A stretch of 64,000 nt of DNA, taken from Duganella sp. BuS-21 (GTDB taxonomy: Bacteria > Pseudomonadota > Gammaproteobacteria > Burkholderiales > Burkholderiaceae_D). A program made the position numbers and the translations under genes. Numbering within the stretch: the first letter of the stretch is position 1; every line of letters starts with the position of its first letter. Shown here piece by piece: positions 1-9,293 of the stretch. The stretch lies in assembly GCA_041874725.1 (NCBI GenBank), contig CP097466.1:2418001-2482000 (forward strand), given 5' to 3'. The notes under the pieces are model-generated. The model was not told where the DNA came from. It was given only the letters and a program-made list of their open reading frames with translations, and made no database searches.

Positions 1-285
1 CGTCTGCATATAGGCCTGCAGGCCGTACTGCAGCTTGACGAAATCGTCGCAGGCTTGCTGGCGGCGGGCGTCGATCTGCTGCGCGCGGGCGTCGGCCTCG
101 GGCGAGAGGAACGGCTGCTCGCGCTGGTAGGTCTGGCGGTAGCGCTCCGTCAGTTCGTGATAGGCGCCGAGCTTGGGCGCCTGGTCGGCCAAGGCGCGCA
201 CCTCGGCCATGCGCGGGGTGCTGCTGGCGCAGCCGGTGAGGATGGCCAGCAGGCCGACGATCAGGAACAGGCGGGACAGTTTCAT
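1..285 (-). CDS. Small lipoprotein, 3' end outside window
   Basis: Read leftward from an ATG at 283-285, this frame stays open for 95 codons to the window edge. The N-terminus is a classic lipoprotein signal: MKLSR, a hydrophobic stretch, then the lipobox LTGC with the acylated cysteine at residue 19, followed by Ala-Ser-Ser, which favours outer-membrane sorting. The rest of what is visible is polar, Arg/Gln-rich and predicted helical, with repeated ERYRQ/ARRQQ-like patches. I do not recognise the family. The opposite-strand frame over the same bases is a codon-usage shadow. Confidence 0.7.
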   Translation of the reverse strand, partial: MKLSRLFLIVGLLAILTGCASSTPRMAEVRALADQAPKLGAYHELTERYRQTYQREQPFLSPEADARAQQIDARRQQACDDFVKLQYGLQAYMQT

Positions 286-362
286 GGGCACTCCGCAGTG
301 AGGGAAACGCTAGGGTCGATTGTTGCCGCTGGTGAAGATTTTGGTGTTGCGCGGGCGCAAGA

Positions 363-1142
363 TTATGTGGTCAGCGTCTTGCGCCAGTCGAGGCCGGCAT
401 TGGTGTCGCCGGCCGGGTTGTACTCGCAGCCGAGCCAGCCGTTGTAGCCGATGCGGTCGAGGAAGGCGAACAGGTGGCCGTAGTTGATCTCGCCGCTGCC
501 CGGCTCGTGGCGGCCCGGCGTGTCGGCGATCTGGATGTGCTTGATCTGCGCCAGGTTGGCCGCGATCGTGTTGCACAGTTCACCTTCCATGCGCTGCATG
601 TGATAGACGTCGTATTGCAAGAACAGATTGGGGCAGGCCGCTTCCTCGATGATCTGCAGCGCCTGGCTGCTGCGGATGAGGAAGTAGCCGGGCATGTCGT
701 AGTGGTTGATCGGCTCGATCAGGACGTTGATGCCGGCGGACCCGCATTGCTGGGCGGCGTAGCGCAGGTTGTCGAGGTAGGTGGCGCGCGCGAGTTCTGG
801 CGCCAGACCGGCGGGCAGCTTGCCGGCCATGCAGTGGACCTGGCCGACGTCAAGCGCCTTGGCGTAGTGCAGGGCGGTGGCCACGCCGGCGCGGAATTGC
901 TCCACGCTTGTCGGATCGCAGGCCATGCCACGTTCGCCGGCGTTCCAGTCGCCCGCCGGCAGGTTGAACAGCACCAATTTGAGCTGATGCGCGCGCAGCC
1001 GTTCGGCGATCTGCGCCGCCTCGTAGGGATAGGGGAACAGGAACTCGACGGCCTCGAAGCCGGCCTGGCGGGCCAGGGCAAAACGCTCGAGGAAGGGGGC
1101 GTCGGTGTACAGCATCGACAGGTTGGCGGCGAACTTGGGCAT
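363..1142 (-). CDS. hyi: Hydroxypyruvate isomerase
   Basis: TIM-barrel sugar isomerase of the AP-endonuclease-2-like superfamily that interconverts hydroxypyruvate and tartronate semialdehyde in glyoxylate metabolism, in the cytoplasm. The 259-residue length is normal for the family. The N-terminus (FAANLSMLYTD) and the FPYP segment are family hallmarks. The two metal-binding and catalytic glutamates are at E143 (LIEPIN) and E240 (GCEYNP), matching the E. coli Hyi numbering. The other glyoxylate-pathway genes (gcl, glxR) are not adjacent, so this copy appears single. A short GC hairpin at 347-360 lies just past the stop but lacks a T-tract. Confidence 0.9.
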   Translation of the reverse strand: MPKFAANLSMLYTDAPFLERFALARQAGFEAVEFLFPYPYEAAQIAERLRAHQLKLVLFNLPAGDWNAGERGMACDPTSVEQFRAGVATALHYAKALDVGQVHCMAGKLPAGLAPELARATYLDNLRYAAQQCGSAGINVLIEPINHYDMPGYFLIRSSQALQIIEEAACPNLFLQYDVYHMQRMEGELCNTIAANLAQIKHIQIADTPGRHEPGSGEINYGHLFAFLDRIGYNGWLGCEYNPAGDTNAGLDWRKTLTT

Positions 1143-1364
1143 GGACGTTTAGCGGGTGTGGTGGATGCGCTATCCTAATCCAGAACGCGGTTGGGCGATG
1201 CACGAAAATGCGGGGTGGACGTTGCCGGCCGGGTTGGTAGCGTGCGGCACCGTTGGAACCCGCACATCGCTGCGGCTCAGGTTCAGACCCCGTCGGGCTC
1301 CGACCCTTCCGTTCGGGGTGGCAATGACAGCAAAGCTGTTGGGCGCCGCATACCGCGATGAAGC

Positions 1365-1389
1365 AAAAAAAAGCCATCCGAAGATGGCT
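1365..1389 (-). terminator. Rho-independent terminator after rhlE
   Basis: Read on the minus strand: a 7-bp perfect stem (1383-1389 with 1372-1378, AGCCATC/GATGGCT) closed by a UUCG tetraloop and followed by eight T residues (A run at 1365-1372 on the plus strand). It lies a few bases past the end of the helicase gene. Confidence 0.9.
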
Positions 1390-1395
1390 GTGATT

Positions 1396-2796
1396 TTAGC
1401 GGCCGCGACCGCCGGAGCGGTGCTGGGCTGCGGAGCGCGGAGCACCGCCGCCGCCACCACCGCCGTTGCCACGTGGAGCGCCACCGCCGCCGTTGCCGCC
1501 AGCCGAGCGCGGCTTGCCGGCCGCACCAGCACCAGCACCAGCCGGCTTGTTGCGCGGAGCGCCACGGCCACCACCACCGCCGCCACCATTACGGTGACCG
1601 CCGGCGCCGCTGCGCAGCTGGATAGGCTGGGCGCGGGCGTTCAGGTCCGGCTCGAAGCCAGGAATCACTTCACGCGGCAGAGTCTGCTTGATCAGCTTCT
1701 CGATGTCTTTCAACATGTCGTGCTCGTCCACGCACACCAGCGACACGGCTTCGCCGGTGGCGCCGGCGCGGCCGGTGCGGCCGATGCGGTGCACATAGTC
1801 TTCCGGCACGTTCGGCAGATCGTAGTTGACCACGTGCGGCAGCTGGTCGATGTCGATGCCGCGCGCGGCGATGTCGGTGGCGACCAGCACTTGCAGCTTG
1901 TTGTCCTTGAACTCGGCCAGCGCCTTGGTGCGCGCCGACTGGCTCTTGTTGCCGTGGATGGCCATGGCGCCGATGCCGTCTTTTTCCAGCTGTTCGACCA
2001 GCTTGTTGGCGCCGTGCTTGGTGCGGGTGAAGACCAGTACCTGGGTCCAGTTGTGGGTCTTGATCAGGTGCGCCAGCATCGGGTGCTTCTTGTCGCGATC
2101 GACCGGATGGATTTTCTGGGCGATCACTTCCACCGTCGAATTGCGGCGTGCCACTTCGATGGTCGCCGGCTTGTCCAGCAGGCCGTCGGCCAGGGCCTTG
2201 ATCTCGTCCGAGAACGTGGCCGAGAACAGCAGGTTCTGGCGTTTCGGCGGCAGCTTGGCCAGCACTTTCTTGATGTCGCGGATAAAGCCCATGTCGAGCA
2301 TGCGGTCGGCTTCGTCCAGCACCAGGATTTCGACCTTCGACAGATCGACGGTGCCTTGTTCCATGTGGTCCAGCAGGCGGCCCGGGGTGGCGACCAGGAT
2401 GTCGACGCCGTGCTTGAGCTGCTTGATTTGCGGGTTGATGCCGACGCCGCCGAAAATCACGGCCGAATTCAGTTGGGTGTACTTGCCGTACACGCGCACG
2501 CTTTCCTCAACCTGGGCCGCCAGTTCGCGGGTCGGGGTCAGGATCAGGGCGCGGATCGAGCGCGGGGTCTTGTTGCTGGTCTGCTTGAGGCCGACGGCGT
2601 CCGTCGACAGGCGGTGCAGCAGCGGCAGGGTGAAGCCGGCCGTCTTGCCGGTGCCGGTTTGCGCGCCCGCCAGCAGGTCGCCGCCTTTCAGCACGGCAGG
2701 GATGGCCTGCTGCTGGATAGGGGTGGGCGAGGTGTAGCCGGTTTCGCTGACAGCGCGAATCAGGGCGTCGGACAAACCGAGGGAGGAGAATGACAT
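1396..2796 (-). CDS. rhlE: DEAD-box ATP-dependent RNA helicase, RhlE type
   Basis: SF2 RNA helicase acting on structured RNA (ribosome assembly, RNA decay). The ATG at 2794-2796 is chosen because it gives the canonical [12 protein letters not shown] start; the frame continues upstream to 2886 but with unlike residues. All motifs are present in order: Q motif (GYTSPTPIQ), motif I AQTGTGKT, Ia PTRELAAQ, Ib [33 protein letters not shown]. About the last 70 residues are a Gly/Arg/Ala/Asn-rich low-complexity tail typical of RhlE-like proteins and probably RNA-binding. It is monocistronic with its own terminator. Confidence 0.93.
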   Translation of the reverse strand: MSFSSLGLSDALIRAVSETGYTSPTPIQQQAIPAVLKGGDLLAGAQTGTGKTAGFTLPLLHRLSTDAVGLKQTSNKTPRSIRALILTPTRELAAQVEESVRVYGKYTQLNSAVIFGGVGINPQIKQLKHGVDILVATPGRLLDHMEQGTVDLSKVEILVLDEADRMLDMGFIRDIKKVLAKLPPKRQNLLFSATFSDEIKALADGLLDKPATIEVARRNSTVEVIAQKIHPVDRDKKHPMLAHLIKTHNWTQVLVFTRTKHGANKLVEQLEKDGIGAMAIHGNKSQSARTKALAEFKDNKLQVLVATDIAARGIDIDQLPHVVNYDLPNVPEDYVHRIGRTGRAGATGEAVSLVCVDEHDMLKDIEKLIKQTLPREVIPGFEPDLNARAQPIQLRSGAGGHRNGGGGGGGRGAPRNKPAGAGAGAAGKPRSAGGNGGGGAPRGNGGGGGGGAPRSAAQHRSGGRGR

Positions 2797-2907
2797 AGTA
2801 ACTTTATGTGAATGCAGTCGATTATTCTTGGTTTGCGGCATCGGACTGAGCGGTGCCGCAACTTTCAGTATAGCATCTTGTTTCAAAGAGGAAATACTTC
2901 AGGAAGT

Positions 2908-2932
2908 AAAAAAGGGAGCAGACGCTCCCTTT
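2908..2932 (-). terminator. Rho-independent terminator after suhB
   Basis: Stem GGGAGC/GCTCCC (2914-2919 with 2924-2929), extendable by A-T pairs on both sides, 4-nt loop, and a six-T tract on the minus strand (A run at 2908-2913). It lies just past the suhB stop. Confidence 0.85.
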
Positions 2933-2955
2933 GCTAAGAAGAACGTGCTGAACGG

Positions 2956-3747
2956 TTATGCGTAGGGGGCCAGCAAGCCGACCATCTGGGCGAATACTTT
3001 CGGGCTGGCGGCAATGATGTCGCCCTTGTACAGGTAGTCCGATTCGCCGCTGAACTCACCGACGATACCGCCGGCTTCAGTCACCATCAGGGCGCCGGCG
3101 GCGATATCCCAAGGTTTCAGGCCTTTTTCGTAGAAGCCGTCCAGACGACCCGATGCAACGTAGGCCAGATCCAGCGCGGCACTGCCTGCGCGACGCACGC
3201 CTTGGCTGCGTTCCGCCATGATACCGTACATTTCCAGATATTCGGTCAACGCCTTCGGGCTGCCGGTTTGGTAGCCGGTGGCCAGCAGGGCGTTGCTGAT
3301 GCGGTCGAGCTTGCCGACGCGGATACGTTTTTCGTTCAGATAGGCGCCGGCGCCCTTGGTGGCGGTGAACAGGTCGTTGCGCACCGGGTCGTAAATCACC
3401 GCTTGCGTGATCACGCCGCGCTGGGCCAGCGCGATCGAGATGCAGTATTGCGGGAAGCCGTGCATGAAGTTGGTGGTGCCATCGAGCGGGTCGATGATCC
3501 AGGTGTATTCACTCTCGTCGTGGGCGTTCTTGGAGGCGCCCGATTCCTCGGCCAGGAAGGCGTGGTCCGGATAAGCCTTGGACAGCACTTCGATGATCGC
3601 CTGTTCGGCGGCCTGGTCGACGTCGGTGACGAAGTCCTTGTGGTTTTTCTCGGTCACGATGACGCGGTCGAGGTCGAACGAGGCGCGGTTGATGACGGCC
3701 GCAGCGCGGCGGGCGGCTTTGACCGCCGTGTTGATCATTGGATGCAT
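2956..3747 (-). CDS. suhB: Inositol monophosphatase family protein
   Basis: Mg2+/Li+-sensitive phosphatase that hydrolyses inositol-1-phosphate; in E. coli SuhB also takes part in rRNA antitermination. The start at 3745-3747 ([15 protein letters not shown]) matches the usual family N-terminus; an upstream in-frame Met at 3783 looks spurious. Metal-site motifs visible: [18 protein letters not shown] and [15 protein letters not shown]. The predicted length of 263 residues is normal. It is divergent from trmJ across about 160 bp, as in E. coli and many proteobacteria, which supports both names. Confidence 0.92.
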   Translation of the reverse strand: MHPMINTAVKAARRAAAVINRASFDLDRVIVTEKNHKDFVTDVDQAAEQAIIEVLSKAYPDHAFLAEESGASKNAHDESEYTWIIDPLDGTTNFMHGFPQYCISIALAQRGVITQAVIYDPVRNDLFTATKGAGAYLNEKRIRVGKLDRISNALLATGYQTGSPKALTEYLEMYGIMAERSQGVRRAGSAALDLAYVASGRLDGFYEKGLKPWDIAAGALMVTEAGGIVGEFSGESDYLYKGDIIAASPKVFAQMVGLLAPYA

Positions 3748-3906
3748 GTGGGCTTTTTCCGTTAAAAGAACGCTAACGCCCACCGGGGGAATACCAGCCC
3801 GGCGGCGCGTCAGGGTACAAGAGTGAATTAAAGAGCGGGGCGGCGCCGACAGGGTAGAATTCTGCTTGAATTTCCGTCTCGATACCGCGCGATTGCGCTA
3901 TTTTAA

Positions 3907-4701
3907 ATGAACCTGCCCCAAATCAACACGAATCTTTTCAAACAACTGCGATTTATTCTGGTCGAGACCAGCCGCGCCGGCAATATCGGCGCGGTGGCGC
4001 GCGCCATGAAAACCATGGGTTATAGCGACCTGGTGTTAGTGACGCCGCGTTTCGAGAACGCGCTGCAAGACCCGGAAGCGGTGGCGTTCGCCAGCGGCGC
4101 GCAGGATATCCTGGCGCGCGCGCGGGTGGTGGGCAGCATGGCCGAAGCGCTGGACGGCATCAATTTCGCCGCTGCCGTTTCGGCAAGATTGCGTGAATTT
4201 TCACCGCCGGTGCTGGCGCCGCGCCAGTTCGCCGGGCAGTTGGTGGCGCAGCCGGAGCTGCGCGCCGCGCTGATCTTCGGCAACGAACGCTTCGGCCTGC
4301 CGAACGAGCTGGTCGAGAAATCGAATGTTTTGATCAATATTCCCGCCAATCCCGAGTATTCGTCGCTGAACCTGTCGCAGGCGGCGCAGGTGCTGGCCTA
4401 CGAGTGCCGCATGGCGGTGCTGGACGGCGCCGGCGTGGCCCTGACGCCGCGCCAGCCGGCCGGCGAGGCCAGCGAGATCGGCTTTCACGGCGAGGCCGCC
4501 AGCATCGAGCAGATCGAGGGCATGTACCGGCACCTGGAGCAGGCCTTGGTGCAGATCGGCTTCCTGGACGCTGCCAATCCGCGCAAGTTGATGCCGCGCC
4601 TGAAGCGCCTGTTCGCGCGCGCCCAGCTGGAAAAGGAAGAAGTCAACATCCTGCGCGGCATCGCCCGCCACATGACCGGCAAGCCCGGCGCCAAGGACTG
4701 A
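3907..4701 (+). CDS. trmJ: tRNA (cytidine/uridine-32-2'-O)-methyltransferase TrmJ
   Basis: SPOUT-family methyltransferase that 2'-O-methylates position 32 of tRNA using SAM. The N-terminal half has the family opening (RFILVETSRAGNIGAVARAMKTMG) and the knot motifs GNERFGLPNEL and IPANPEYSSLNLSQA. The C-terminal extension of about 90 residues is helical and includes a MYRHLEQAL segment, as in TrmJ. 264 residues. It is followed 6 bp later by a solute-binding protein gene, so these may be co-transcribed although functionally unrelated. Confidence 0.92.
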   Translation: MNLPQINTNLFKQLRFILVETSRAGNIGAVARAMKTMGYSDLVLVTPRFENALQDPEAVAFASGAQDILARARVVGSMAEALDGINFAAAVSARLREFSPPVLAPRQFAGQLVAQPELRAALIFGNERFGLPNELVEKSNVLINIPANPEYSSLNLSQAAQVLAYECRMAVLDGAGVALTPRQPAGEASEIGFHGEAASIEQIEGMYRHLEQALVQIGFLDAANPRKLMPRLKRLFARAQLEKEEVNILRGIARHMTGKPGAKD

Positions 4702-4707
4702 GGCGCC

Positions 4708-5460
4708 ATGTCCGCCGCCATCAAGCGCTACCTCCTGGCCGTGGCCGCCGCCTGCCTGTGCGTGCCGGCCGCCGCCACCGAGCTACGCATGATCGGCGCC
4801 GAGACCTCGTTCTATTGCATTCCGCCGGCGGTCGAAGGCGAGGCGCCGTCCGGGCTGGCCTGCGAGCTGATGGCGGAGATGGCGCGCCGCGCCGGCCATA
4901 CCGGCAAGATCCAGCTATACCCGCTGGCGCGCGCGCTGATGCTGGCCGCCGTCACGCCCGGCATGCTGGTGGCGCCGGTGGCGCGGATTCCGGCGCGCGA
5001 AAAACTCTACCAGTGGCAGGTGCCGATTCTGGAGGATGAGTTCGTGGTGGTCGCCGCCAAGGATGCCAGCGTCGATATCTCCTCGATCGCCGCCGTGCGC
5101 AAGCTGGCGCTGGGGGTGGTGCGCGACGGCGCCGGCGCGCGCCTGGCCGAGGCCCATAATTTCGACCGCGTCAGCCTGGTCGCGCACGACGACCTCAACG
5201 CCCGCAAGCTCAGCGCGGGGCGGATCGACGCCTGGCTCAGTTCATGGAACGGCATCCTGTCGGCGCAGCGCAATGCCGGCCTGAAAGCCGACAGCCTGCG
5301 GCGCGGCGTGGTGGTAAGCCGGGTCAAGATCTACATGGCCAGCTCGCCCGAGCTCGATCCTGCGCTGCTGGCCGAGTGGCGCGCCGCCATGGACGCCATG
5401 GTGCGCGACGGCGCCTATGACCGGCTGCTGAAAAAATACCAATACGAGTTACCGAAATAG
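4708..5460 (+). CDS. Periplasmic solute-binding protein (SBP_bac_3-like), orphan
   Basis: 250 residues with a Sec signal peptide (positively charged start, Ala/Leu/Val core, cleavage near VPAAAT). The mature part shows the type-3 substrate-binding layout: ELRMIGAET start, GLACELMAEMARRAG, ARALMLAAVTPGMLVAPVARIP, and a final YDRLLKKYQYELPK helix typical of this clade. No permease or ATPase gene is nearby, so it may be a sensory or orphan binder rather than a transporter subunit. The ligand is unknown. A second protein of the same type is at 16430-17191. Confidence 0.75.
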   Translation: MSAAIKRYLLAVAAACLCVPAAATELRMIGAETSFYCIPPAVEGEAPSGLACELMAEMARRAGHTGKIQLYPLARALMLAAVTPGMLVAPVARIPAREKLYQWQVPILEDEFVVVAAKDASVDISSIAAVRKLALGVVRDGAGARLAEAHNFDRVSLVAHDDLNARKLSAGRIDAWLSSWNGILSAQRNAGLKADSLRRGVVVSRVKIYMASSPELDPALLAEWRAAMDAMVRDGAYDRLLKKYQYELPK

Positions 5461-5466
5461 GACGCC

Positions 5467-5904
5467 ATGCGCTGGAACTGGGATCATCCACAACCGTACA
5501 TTCTGGAACTGTCGCCGGCCGCCGCCGACATCGATGGGCTGGACCACACCAACAACGCCGTCTATGTGCAATGGTGCGAAAAAGCCGGCTGGGCGCACTC
5601 GGCAGCGCTGGGCATGCGCCTGGCCGACTACCGCCGCCTGGACCGGGCGATGGCGATCCGTCGCGCCGAATACGATTACCTGCTGCCGACCAGCGCCGGC
5701 GAGCAGCTGGTGCTGGGCACCTGGCTGTACGCCACCGACGGCAAGCTGAACATGGAACGCCGCTTCCAGCTGCTGCGCGCCAGCGACGGCGCCACGGTGT
5801 TGCGCGGTCGCTGGGAGCTGGTCTGCATCGACATCAGCAGCGGCCGTGCGCGCCGCATGCCAGCCGAATTCTGCGCCGCCTACCTGCCTGCCGTGGTGGC
5901 CTGA
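5467..5904 (+). CDS. Acyl-CoA thioesterase, hotdog fold (4HBT)
   Basis: 145 residues. The active-site region DIDGLDHTNNAVYVQWCEKAGWAHS is the 4-hydroxybenzoyl-CoA thioesterase/YbgC-type signature: Asp before the central helix, with H-x-NN on it. It would hydrolyse an acyl-CoA thioester in the cytoplasm; the substrate is unknown. It starts 6 bp after the preceding gene, so is probably in the same transcript. Confidence 0.8.
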   Translation: MRWNWDHPQPYILELSPAAADIDGLDHTNNAVYVQWCEKAGWAHSAALGMRLADYRRLDRAMAIRRAEYDYLLPTSAGEQLVLGTWLYATDGKLNMERRFQLLRASDGATVLRGRWELVCIDISSGRARRMPAEFCAAYLPAVVA

Positions 5905-5948
5905 ATCTAGACCCGGTCCTCTATTTTTGCCTGAAAGCAGCATGGCGC

Positions 5949-5970
5949 TTTGGCTTACACTGTAGCCAAA
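5949..5970. promoter_or_regulatory. Inverted repeat upstream of the Tat/GMC operon
   Basis: Seven-base arms TTTGGCT (5949-5955) and AGCCAAA (5964-5970) separated by 8 bp, located 21 bp before the ATG at 5992. Position and symmetry suggest an operator in the promoter region, but no regulator is assigned. Confidence 0.35.
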
Positions 5971-5991
5971 CCATAAAAATGGACGGAGACA

Positions 5992-6516
5992 ATGGAATTA
6001 TCCCGCAGGTCTTTTCTGAAGATCGGCGTGGCCGGCGCCTTGACCCTCGCTGCCGGCGGCGCCCTCTATCGCCTGGCGCATCGGCCGGCGCTGCACCGTT
6101 TTGCGCTGGAAGGCGGCGCCCAGGCCGTGCTGCAGGCGATTATTCCCGTCATGCTGGGCCCGGTCTTGCCGGTCGAGCCGGCCGCGCGCGCGCAGGCGCT
6201 GGCCGCCGCCGGCCAGCGCGTGGGCGACGCCGTGCGCGGCTTGCCGCTGACCACGCAAAAGGAAGTGCAAGACCTGTTTGGGCTGCTGGCGCTGGGACCG
6301 GCGCGGCGCTTGCTGGCCGGCGTGGGCGGCGCTTGGGAACAGGCCGATCCGCGTCAGGTCGAGGCCTTCCTGCAGAACTGGCGCAGCCATCGCCTGCAGA
6401 CGCTGCAAACCGCGTATCACGGACTGCATGACCTGATCATCGGCGCCTGGTATGCCGATCCGTCCAGCTGGGAGGCGATCGGCTACCCCGGTCCATTGAA
6501 GGAGTTGTCGGCATGA
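5992..6516 (+). CDS. Tat-signal small protein paired with GMC oxidoreductase
   Basis: 174 residues beginning with a twin-arginine leader (RRSFLKIG then an Ala/Gly/Leu segment), so exported folded. The remainder is a small helical protein without cofactor motifs. The gene overlaps the next one by 4 bp (ATGA), so the two are translationally coupled. This arrangement resembles the small (subunit 3-like) partner of membrane gluconate/sorbitol-type dehydrogenases, which escorts the FAD subunit through Tat. A GGAG ribosome-binding site precedes the ATG. Role by context: chaperone or subunit of the GMC enzyme. Confidence 0.7.
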   Translation: MELSRRSFLKIGVAGALTLAAGGALYRLAHRPALHRFALEGGAQAVLQAIIPVMLGPVLPVEPAARAQALAAAGQRVGDAVRGLPLTTQKEVQDLFGLLALGPARRLLAGVGGAWEQADPRQVEAFLQNWRSHRLQTLQTAYHGLHDLIIGAWYADPSSWEAIGYPGPLKELSA

Positions 6517-8132
6517 GCGTCATCGTTGATCCGATTCAGGCCGGCCTGGCCGCCGGCTGGCGCGTCACCGACGGCGCGCAACTGCAGGCCGATCACACGC
6601 TGGAAGCGGACGTGGTGGTGGTCGGCAGCGGCGCCGGCGGCGGCGTGACGGCCGAGATCCTGGCGCTGTCCGGCCTCAAGGTGCTGATCGTGGAAGAGGG
6701 CGCGCTCAAATCCTCTAAGGATTTCAAGATGCGCGAGGCCGACGCCTATCCCGCGCTGTACCAGGAGTCGGCTGCGCGCAAGACCAAGGATAAGGGCGTC
6801 AACATTTTGCAGGGCCGCACCGTGGGCGGCAGCACCACCGTCAACTGGACCAGCAGCTTCCGCACGCCGGAGATCACGCTGCGCTACTGGAACCAGCACT
6901 TCGGCCTCAAGGATTACACGCCGGAGTCGCTGGCGCCGTGGTTCGGCATGATGGAGGAGCGCCTGTCCATCACCGACTGGCCGACCCCGCCCAACCAGAA
7001 CAACGACCTGCTGCGTCGCGGCGCAAGCAAGCTCGGCATTCCAACCGCGCTGATCCGCCGCAACGTCAACGGCTGCTGGAACCTCGGCTATTGCGGCATG
7101 GGTTGCCCGACCAACGCCAAGCAGTCGATGCTGGTGACCACCATCCCATCGGCATTGCAGCACGGCGCCAGCCTGCTGACGCGGGTGCGCGCCGAGAAGC
7201 TGGTGATCAGGAACGGCCGCGTGACCGAACTCGAAGGCGTGGCGCTGACTCACGACGGCCTGCAGGCCAGCGGCCGCCGCGTGACGCTGCGCGCCAAGCA
7301 TTTCGTGCTGTCCGGCGGCGCCATCAACACCCCGGCCTTATTGCTACGCTCGCTTGCGCCCGATCCGCGCGGCCTGCTGGGGCGGCGCACCTTCCTGCAT
7401 CCGACCGTGATCTCGGCCGGCCTGTTCGAGCAGCGCGTGGACGGCTATGCCGGCGCGCCGCAGACGGTATATTCCGACCACTTCCTGCACACCGACCGCA
7501 TCGACGGCCCCATGGGGTACAAGCTGGAAGCGCCGCCGCTGCATCCGCTGCTATTGTCGACCACCATGGCCGGCTTCGGCGCGCAGCACGCGGCGCTGAT
7601 GCAGCAGTTCCCGCACGTGCACGCCTTGCTGGCGCTGCTGCGCGACGGCTTCCACAACGATACGCCCGGCGGTAGCGTGGCGCTGGTCGACGGCGCACCG
7701 GTGCTCGATTATCCGATTAGCGACTTCATCTGGGACGGCGCCCGCCGCGCGCTGCTCAGCATGGCCGAAATCCAGTTTGCCGCCGGCGCCAACAGCGTCA
7801 TGCCGACGCATGAGCGGGCGCAGATGTACGGTAGCTGGGCGCAGGCCAAGGCCGGCATCGCGGCGCTGCCGTTCAAGCTGCTGCAAACGCGGGTGGTGTC
7901 GGCGCACGTGATGGGCGGCTGCGCCATGTCGGACGACGAGCGGCTGGGCGTGACCAGTTCCAGCGGCCGTTATCACGGACTGAGCAATGTGTCGGTGCAC
8001 GACGGTTCCTTGTTCCCGACCTCGATCGGCGCCAATCCGCAGCTGTCGATCTACGGCATCGTCGCGCGCCTGGCCAGCGGCCTGGCGCAGGAACTGAGCG
8101 GCAAGCCGGCGCTGCGGCCGACGCGCGCCTGA
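6513..8132 (+). CDS. GMC-family FAD-dependent oxidoreductase
   Basis: 539 residues. Dinucleotide-binding motif VVVGSGAGGGVTAEIL near residue 36, GMC segment GRTVGGSTTVNW, and C-terminal signature with the catalytic His region (VVSAHVMGGCAM, VHDGSLFPTSIGANPQLSIYG). It oxidises an alcohol or sugar using FAD. It lacks its own signal peptide, consistent with piggy-back Tat export with the preceding gene. A CxxGC-type segment (GYCGMGCPTNAK, about residue 195) is typical of the long-chain alcohol oxidase/gluconate dehydrogenase branch. The exact substrate is unknown. Confidence 0.85.
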   Translation: MSVIVDPIQAGLAAGWRVTDGAQLQADHTLEADVVVVGSGAGGGVTAEILALSGLKVLIVEEGALKSSKDFKMREADAYPALYQESAARKTKDKGVNILQGRTVGGSTTVNWTSSFRTPEITLRYWNQHFGLKDYTPESLAPWFGMMEERLSITDWPTPPNQNNDLLRRGASKLGIPTALIRRNVNGCWNLGYCGMGCPTNAKQSMLVTTIPSALQHGASLLTRVRAEKLVIRNGRVTELEGVALTHDGLQASGRRVTLRAKHFVLSGGAINTPALLLRSLAPDPRGLLGRRTFLHPTVISAGLFEQRVDGYAGAPQTVYSDHFLHTDRIDGPMGYKLEAPPLHPLLLSTTMAGFGAQHAALMQQFPHVHALLALLRDGFHNDTPGGSVALVDGAPVLDYPISDFIWDGARRALLSMAEIQFAAGANSVMPTHERAQMYGSWAQAKAGIAALPFKLLQTRVVSAHVMGGCAMSDDERLGVTSSSGRYHGLSNVSVHDGSLFPTSIGANPQLSIYGIVARLASGLAQELSGKPALRPTRA

Positions 8133-8147
8133 GAGCGCCTCAAAAAT

Positions 8148-8227
8148 CGTCATTCCCGCGCACGCGGGAATCCATTGCGCGCAGGTTGACTGGCTCTGCA
8201 TGGGTTCCCGCTTGCGCGGGAACGACA
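8148..8227. repeat. REPIN-like pair of inverted palindromes
   Basis: Two GC-rich palindromic units in opposite orientation: 8148-8174 (core TTCCCGCGCACGCGGGAA) and 8201-8227 (core TTCCCGCTTGCGCGGGAA), separated by 26 bp. The outer ends are inverted copies of CGTC-A/G-TTCCCGC. This is the architecture of REP doublets (REPINs) that are mobilised in trans by RAYT transposases. It lies in the intergenic space before the lipase gene and could also form a large hairpin. Confidence 0.8.
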
Positions 8228-8285
8228 CGGTCCAGGTTTTTGCGCAGTCGCCCTGAGCGTTATCTGAACGCGGTATCATGCAGTC

Positions 8286-9224
8286 ATGATTAAACGACTG
8301 CTGATCCTGTTGTTGGTGCTGCAAGCCCTGGCCGTCGGCCTGCTGGCGACCGGCCTTTACTACGGGTGGCGGCCGCTGCGTGTAGCCACGCTGAGCGCGC
8401 CGTCCACGGTGGCGTTGTGCCTCGGCTTCGGCATCCTGGTGGTGCTGCTGATACGGTTGCTGATCGCGGCCAACAACTTCTACCTGAGCTGGCGCTCCGG
8501 CAGCATCACGCCGCCGGACCATGCGCTCAATCCGCTGCGCGCGGCCGGCCTGTTCTGGCATGAATTCAATTCCTCGATGCTGACTTCGTCGTACTATATG
8601 CTGCGTTCCGTCGGCCTGCAGTTGCAGCCGGCGGCGCGTGGCTTGCCGGTGCTGCTGATCCATGGCTACGTCTGCAACAGCGGCTACTGGCTACCGATGA
8701 GCAAGCTGCTGAAGCAGGCGCGCATCAGCCACTACGGCATCGACCTCGAACCGCCGGGCGCCTCGATCGACGACTACGCGCCGCAGGTGCATGCGGCGGT
8801 GCAGCGTTTGCGCCGCGAGACTGGCAGCCCGCAAGTCATCATCCTCGGCCACAGCATGGGCGGCCTGGTGGCACGCGCCTACCTGCGCCGCTACGGTGAC
8901 TTGCATATCGCGCGCGTGATCACGCTCGGCACGCCGCACCACGGCACGGCGCTCGCACACTTCGGCCCCGGCAGCAATGCCGCGCAAATGCGCCGCGACA
9001 GCGCCTGGCTGAACGCGCTGGCGGCGTCTGAGGCAAATACGCAACGCACCTTGATCAGTTCGATTTATTCTGTCCACGACAACATCATCGCGCCGCAGGA
9101 TTCCAGCGTGTTGCCGGGCGCGCGCAACCTGGTGTTCGGCGCCATCGGCCATGTGGCGCTCGGCCGCCACCCGGAAATTCTGCGCTGCGCCCTGAAAGAA
9201 ATCGAGGCCGTTGCACGAGTGTGA
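8286..9224 (+). CDS. Membrane-anchored alpha/beta hydrolase, triacylglycerol-lipase type
   Basis: 312 residues. Two hydrophobic segments at about residues 3-25 and 38-62 anchor the N-terminus. The hydrolase domain starts near 120 with the oxyanion motif LLIHGYVCNSGYW; the nucleophile elbow is GHSMGGLVARAY, followed by TLGTPHHGTALAHFGPG as in bacterial class I/II lipases and PGAP1-like proteins. The acid is probably in VHDNIIAPQDS and the His in GHVALGRHPE near the C-terminus. No foldase gene is adjacent. It probably acts on lipid esters at the membrane. Confidence 0.8.
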   Translation: MIKRLLILLLVLQALAVGLLATGLYYGWRPLRVATLSAPSTVALCLGFGILVVLLIRLLIAANNFYLSWRSGSITPPDHALNPLRAAGLFWHEFNSSMLTSSYYMLRSVGLQLQPAARGLPVLLIHGYVCNSGYWLPMSKLLKQARISHYGIDLEPPGASIDDYAPQVHAAVQRLRRETGSPQVIILGHSMGGLVARAYLRRYGDLHIARVITLGTPHHGTALAHFGPGSNAAQMRRDSAWLNALAASEANTQRTLISSIYSVHDNIIAPQDSSVLPGARNLVFGAIGHVALGRHPEILRCALKEIEAVARV

Positions 9225-9293
9225 CTTTGTGTGAAGATCTTGCTGCCGGCATGCTGTATGGTGAGTCCTGTACCTCTAGCAAAAGGCGAGGCG

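Noticed and set aside
55..1178. Long plus-strand frames over the lipoprotein and hyi genes
   Set aside because: They are antisense shadows in GC-rich DNA with low-complexity Ala/Gly/Val/Arg content and no start signals.
1200..1340. A second REP-like element before the rhlE terminator
   Set aside because: The segment has repetitive GC-rich words but I could not form two clean palindromes.
1156..2793. A 545-codon plus-strand frame opposite rhlE
   Set aside because: Antisense to a gene with all DEAD-box motifs; composition is that of a mirror frame.
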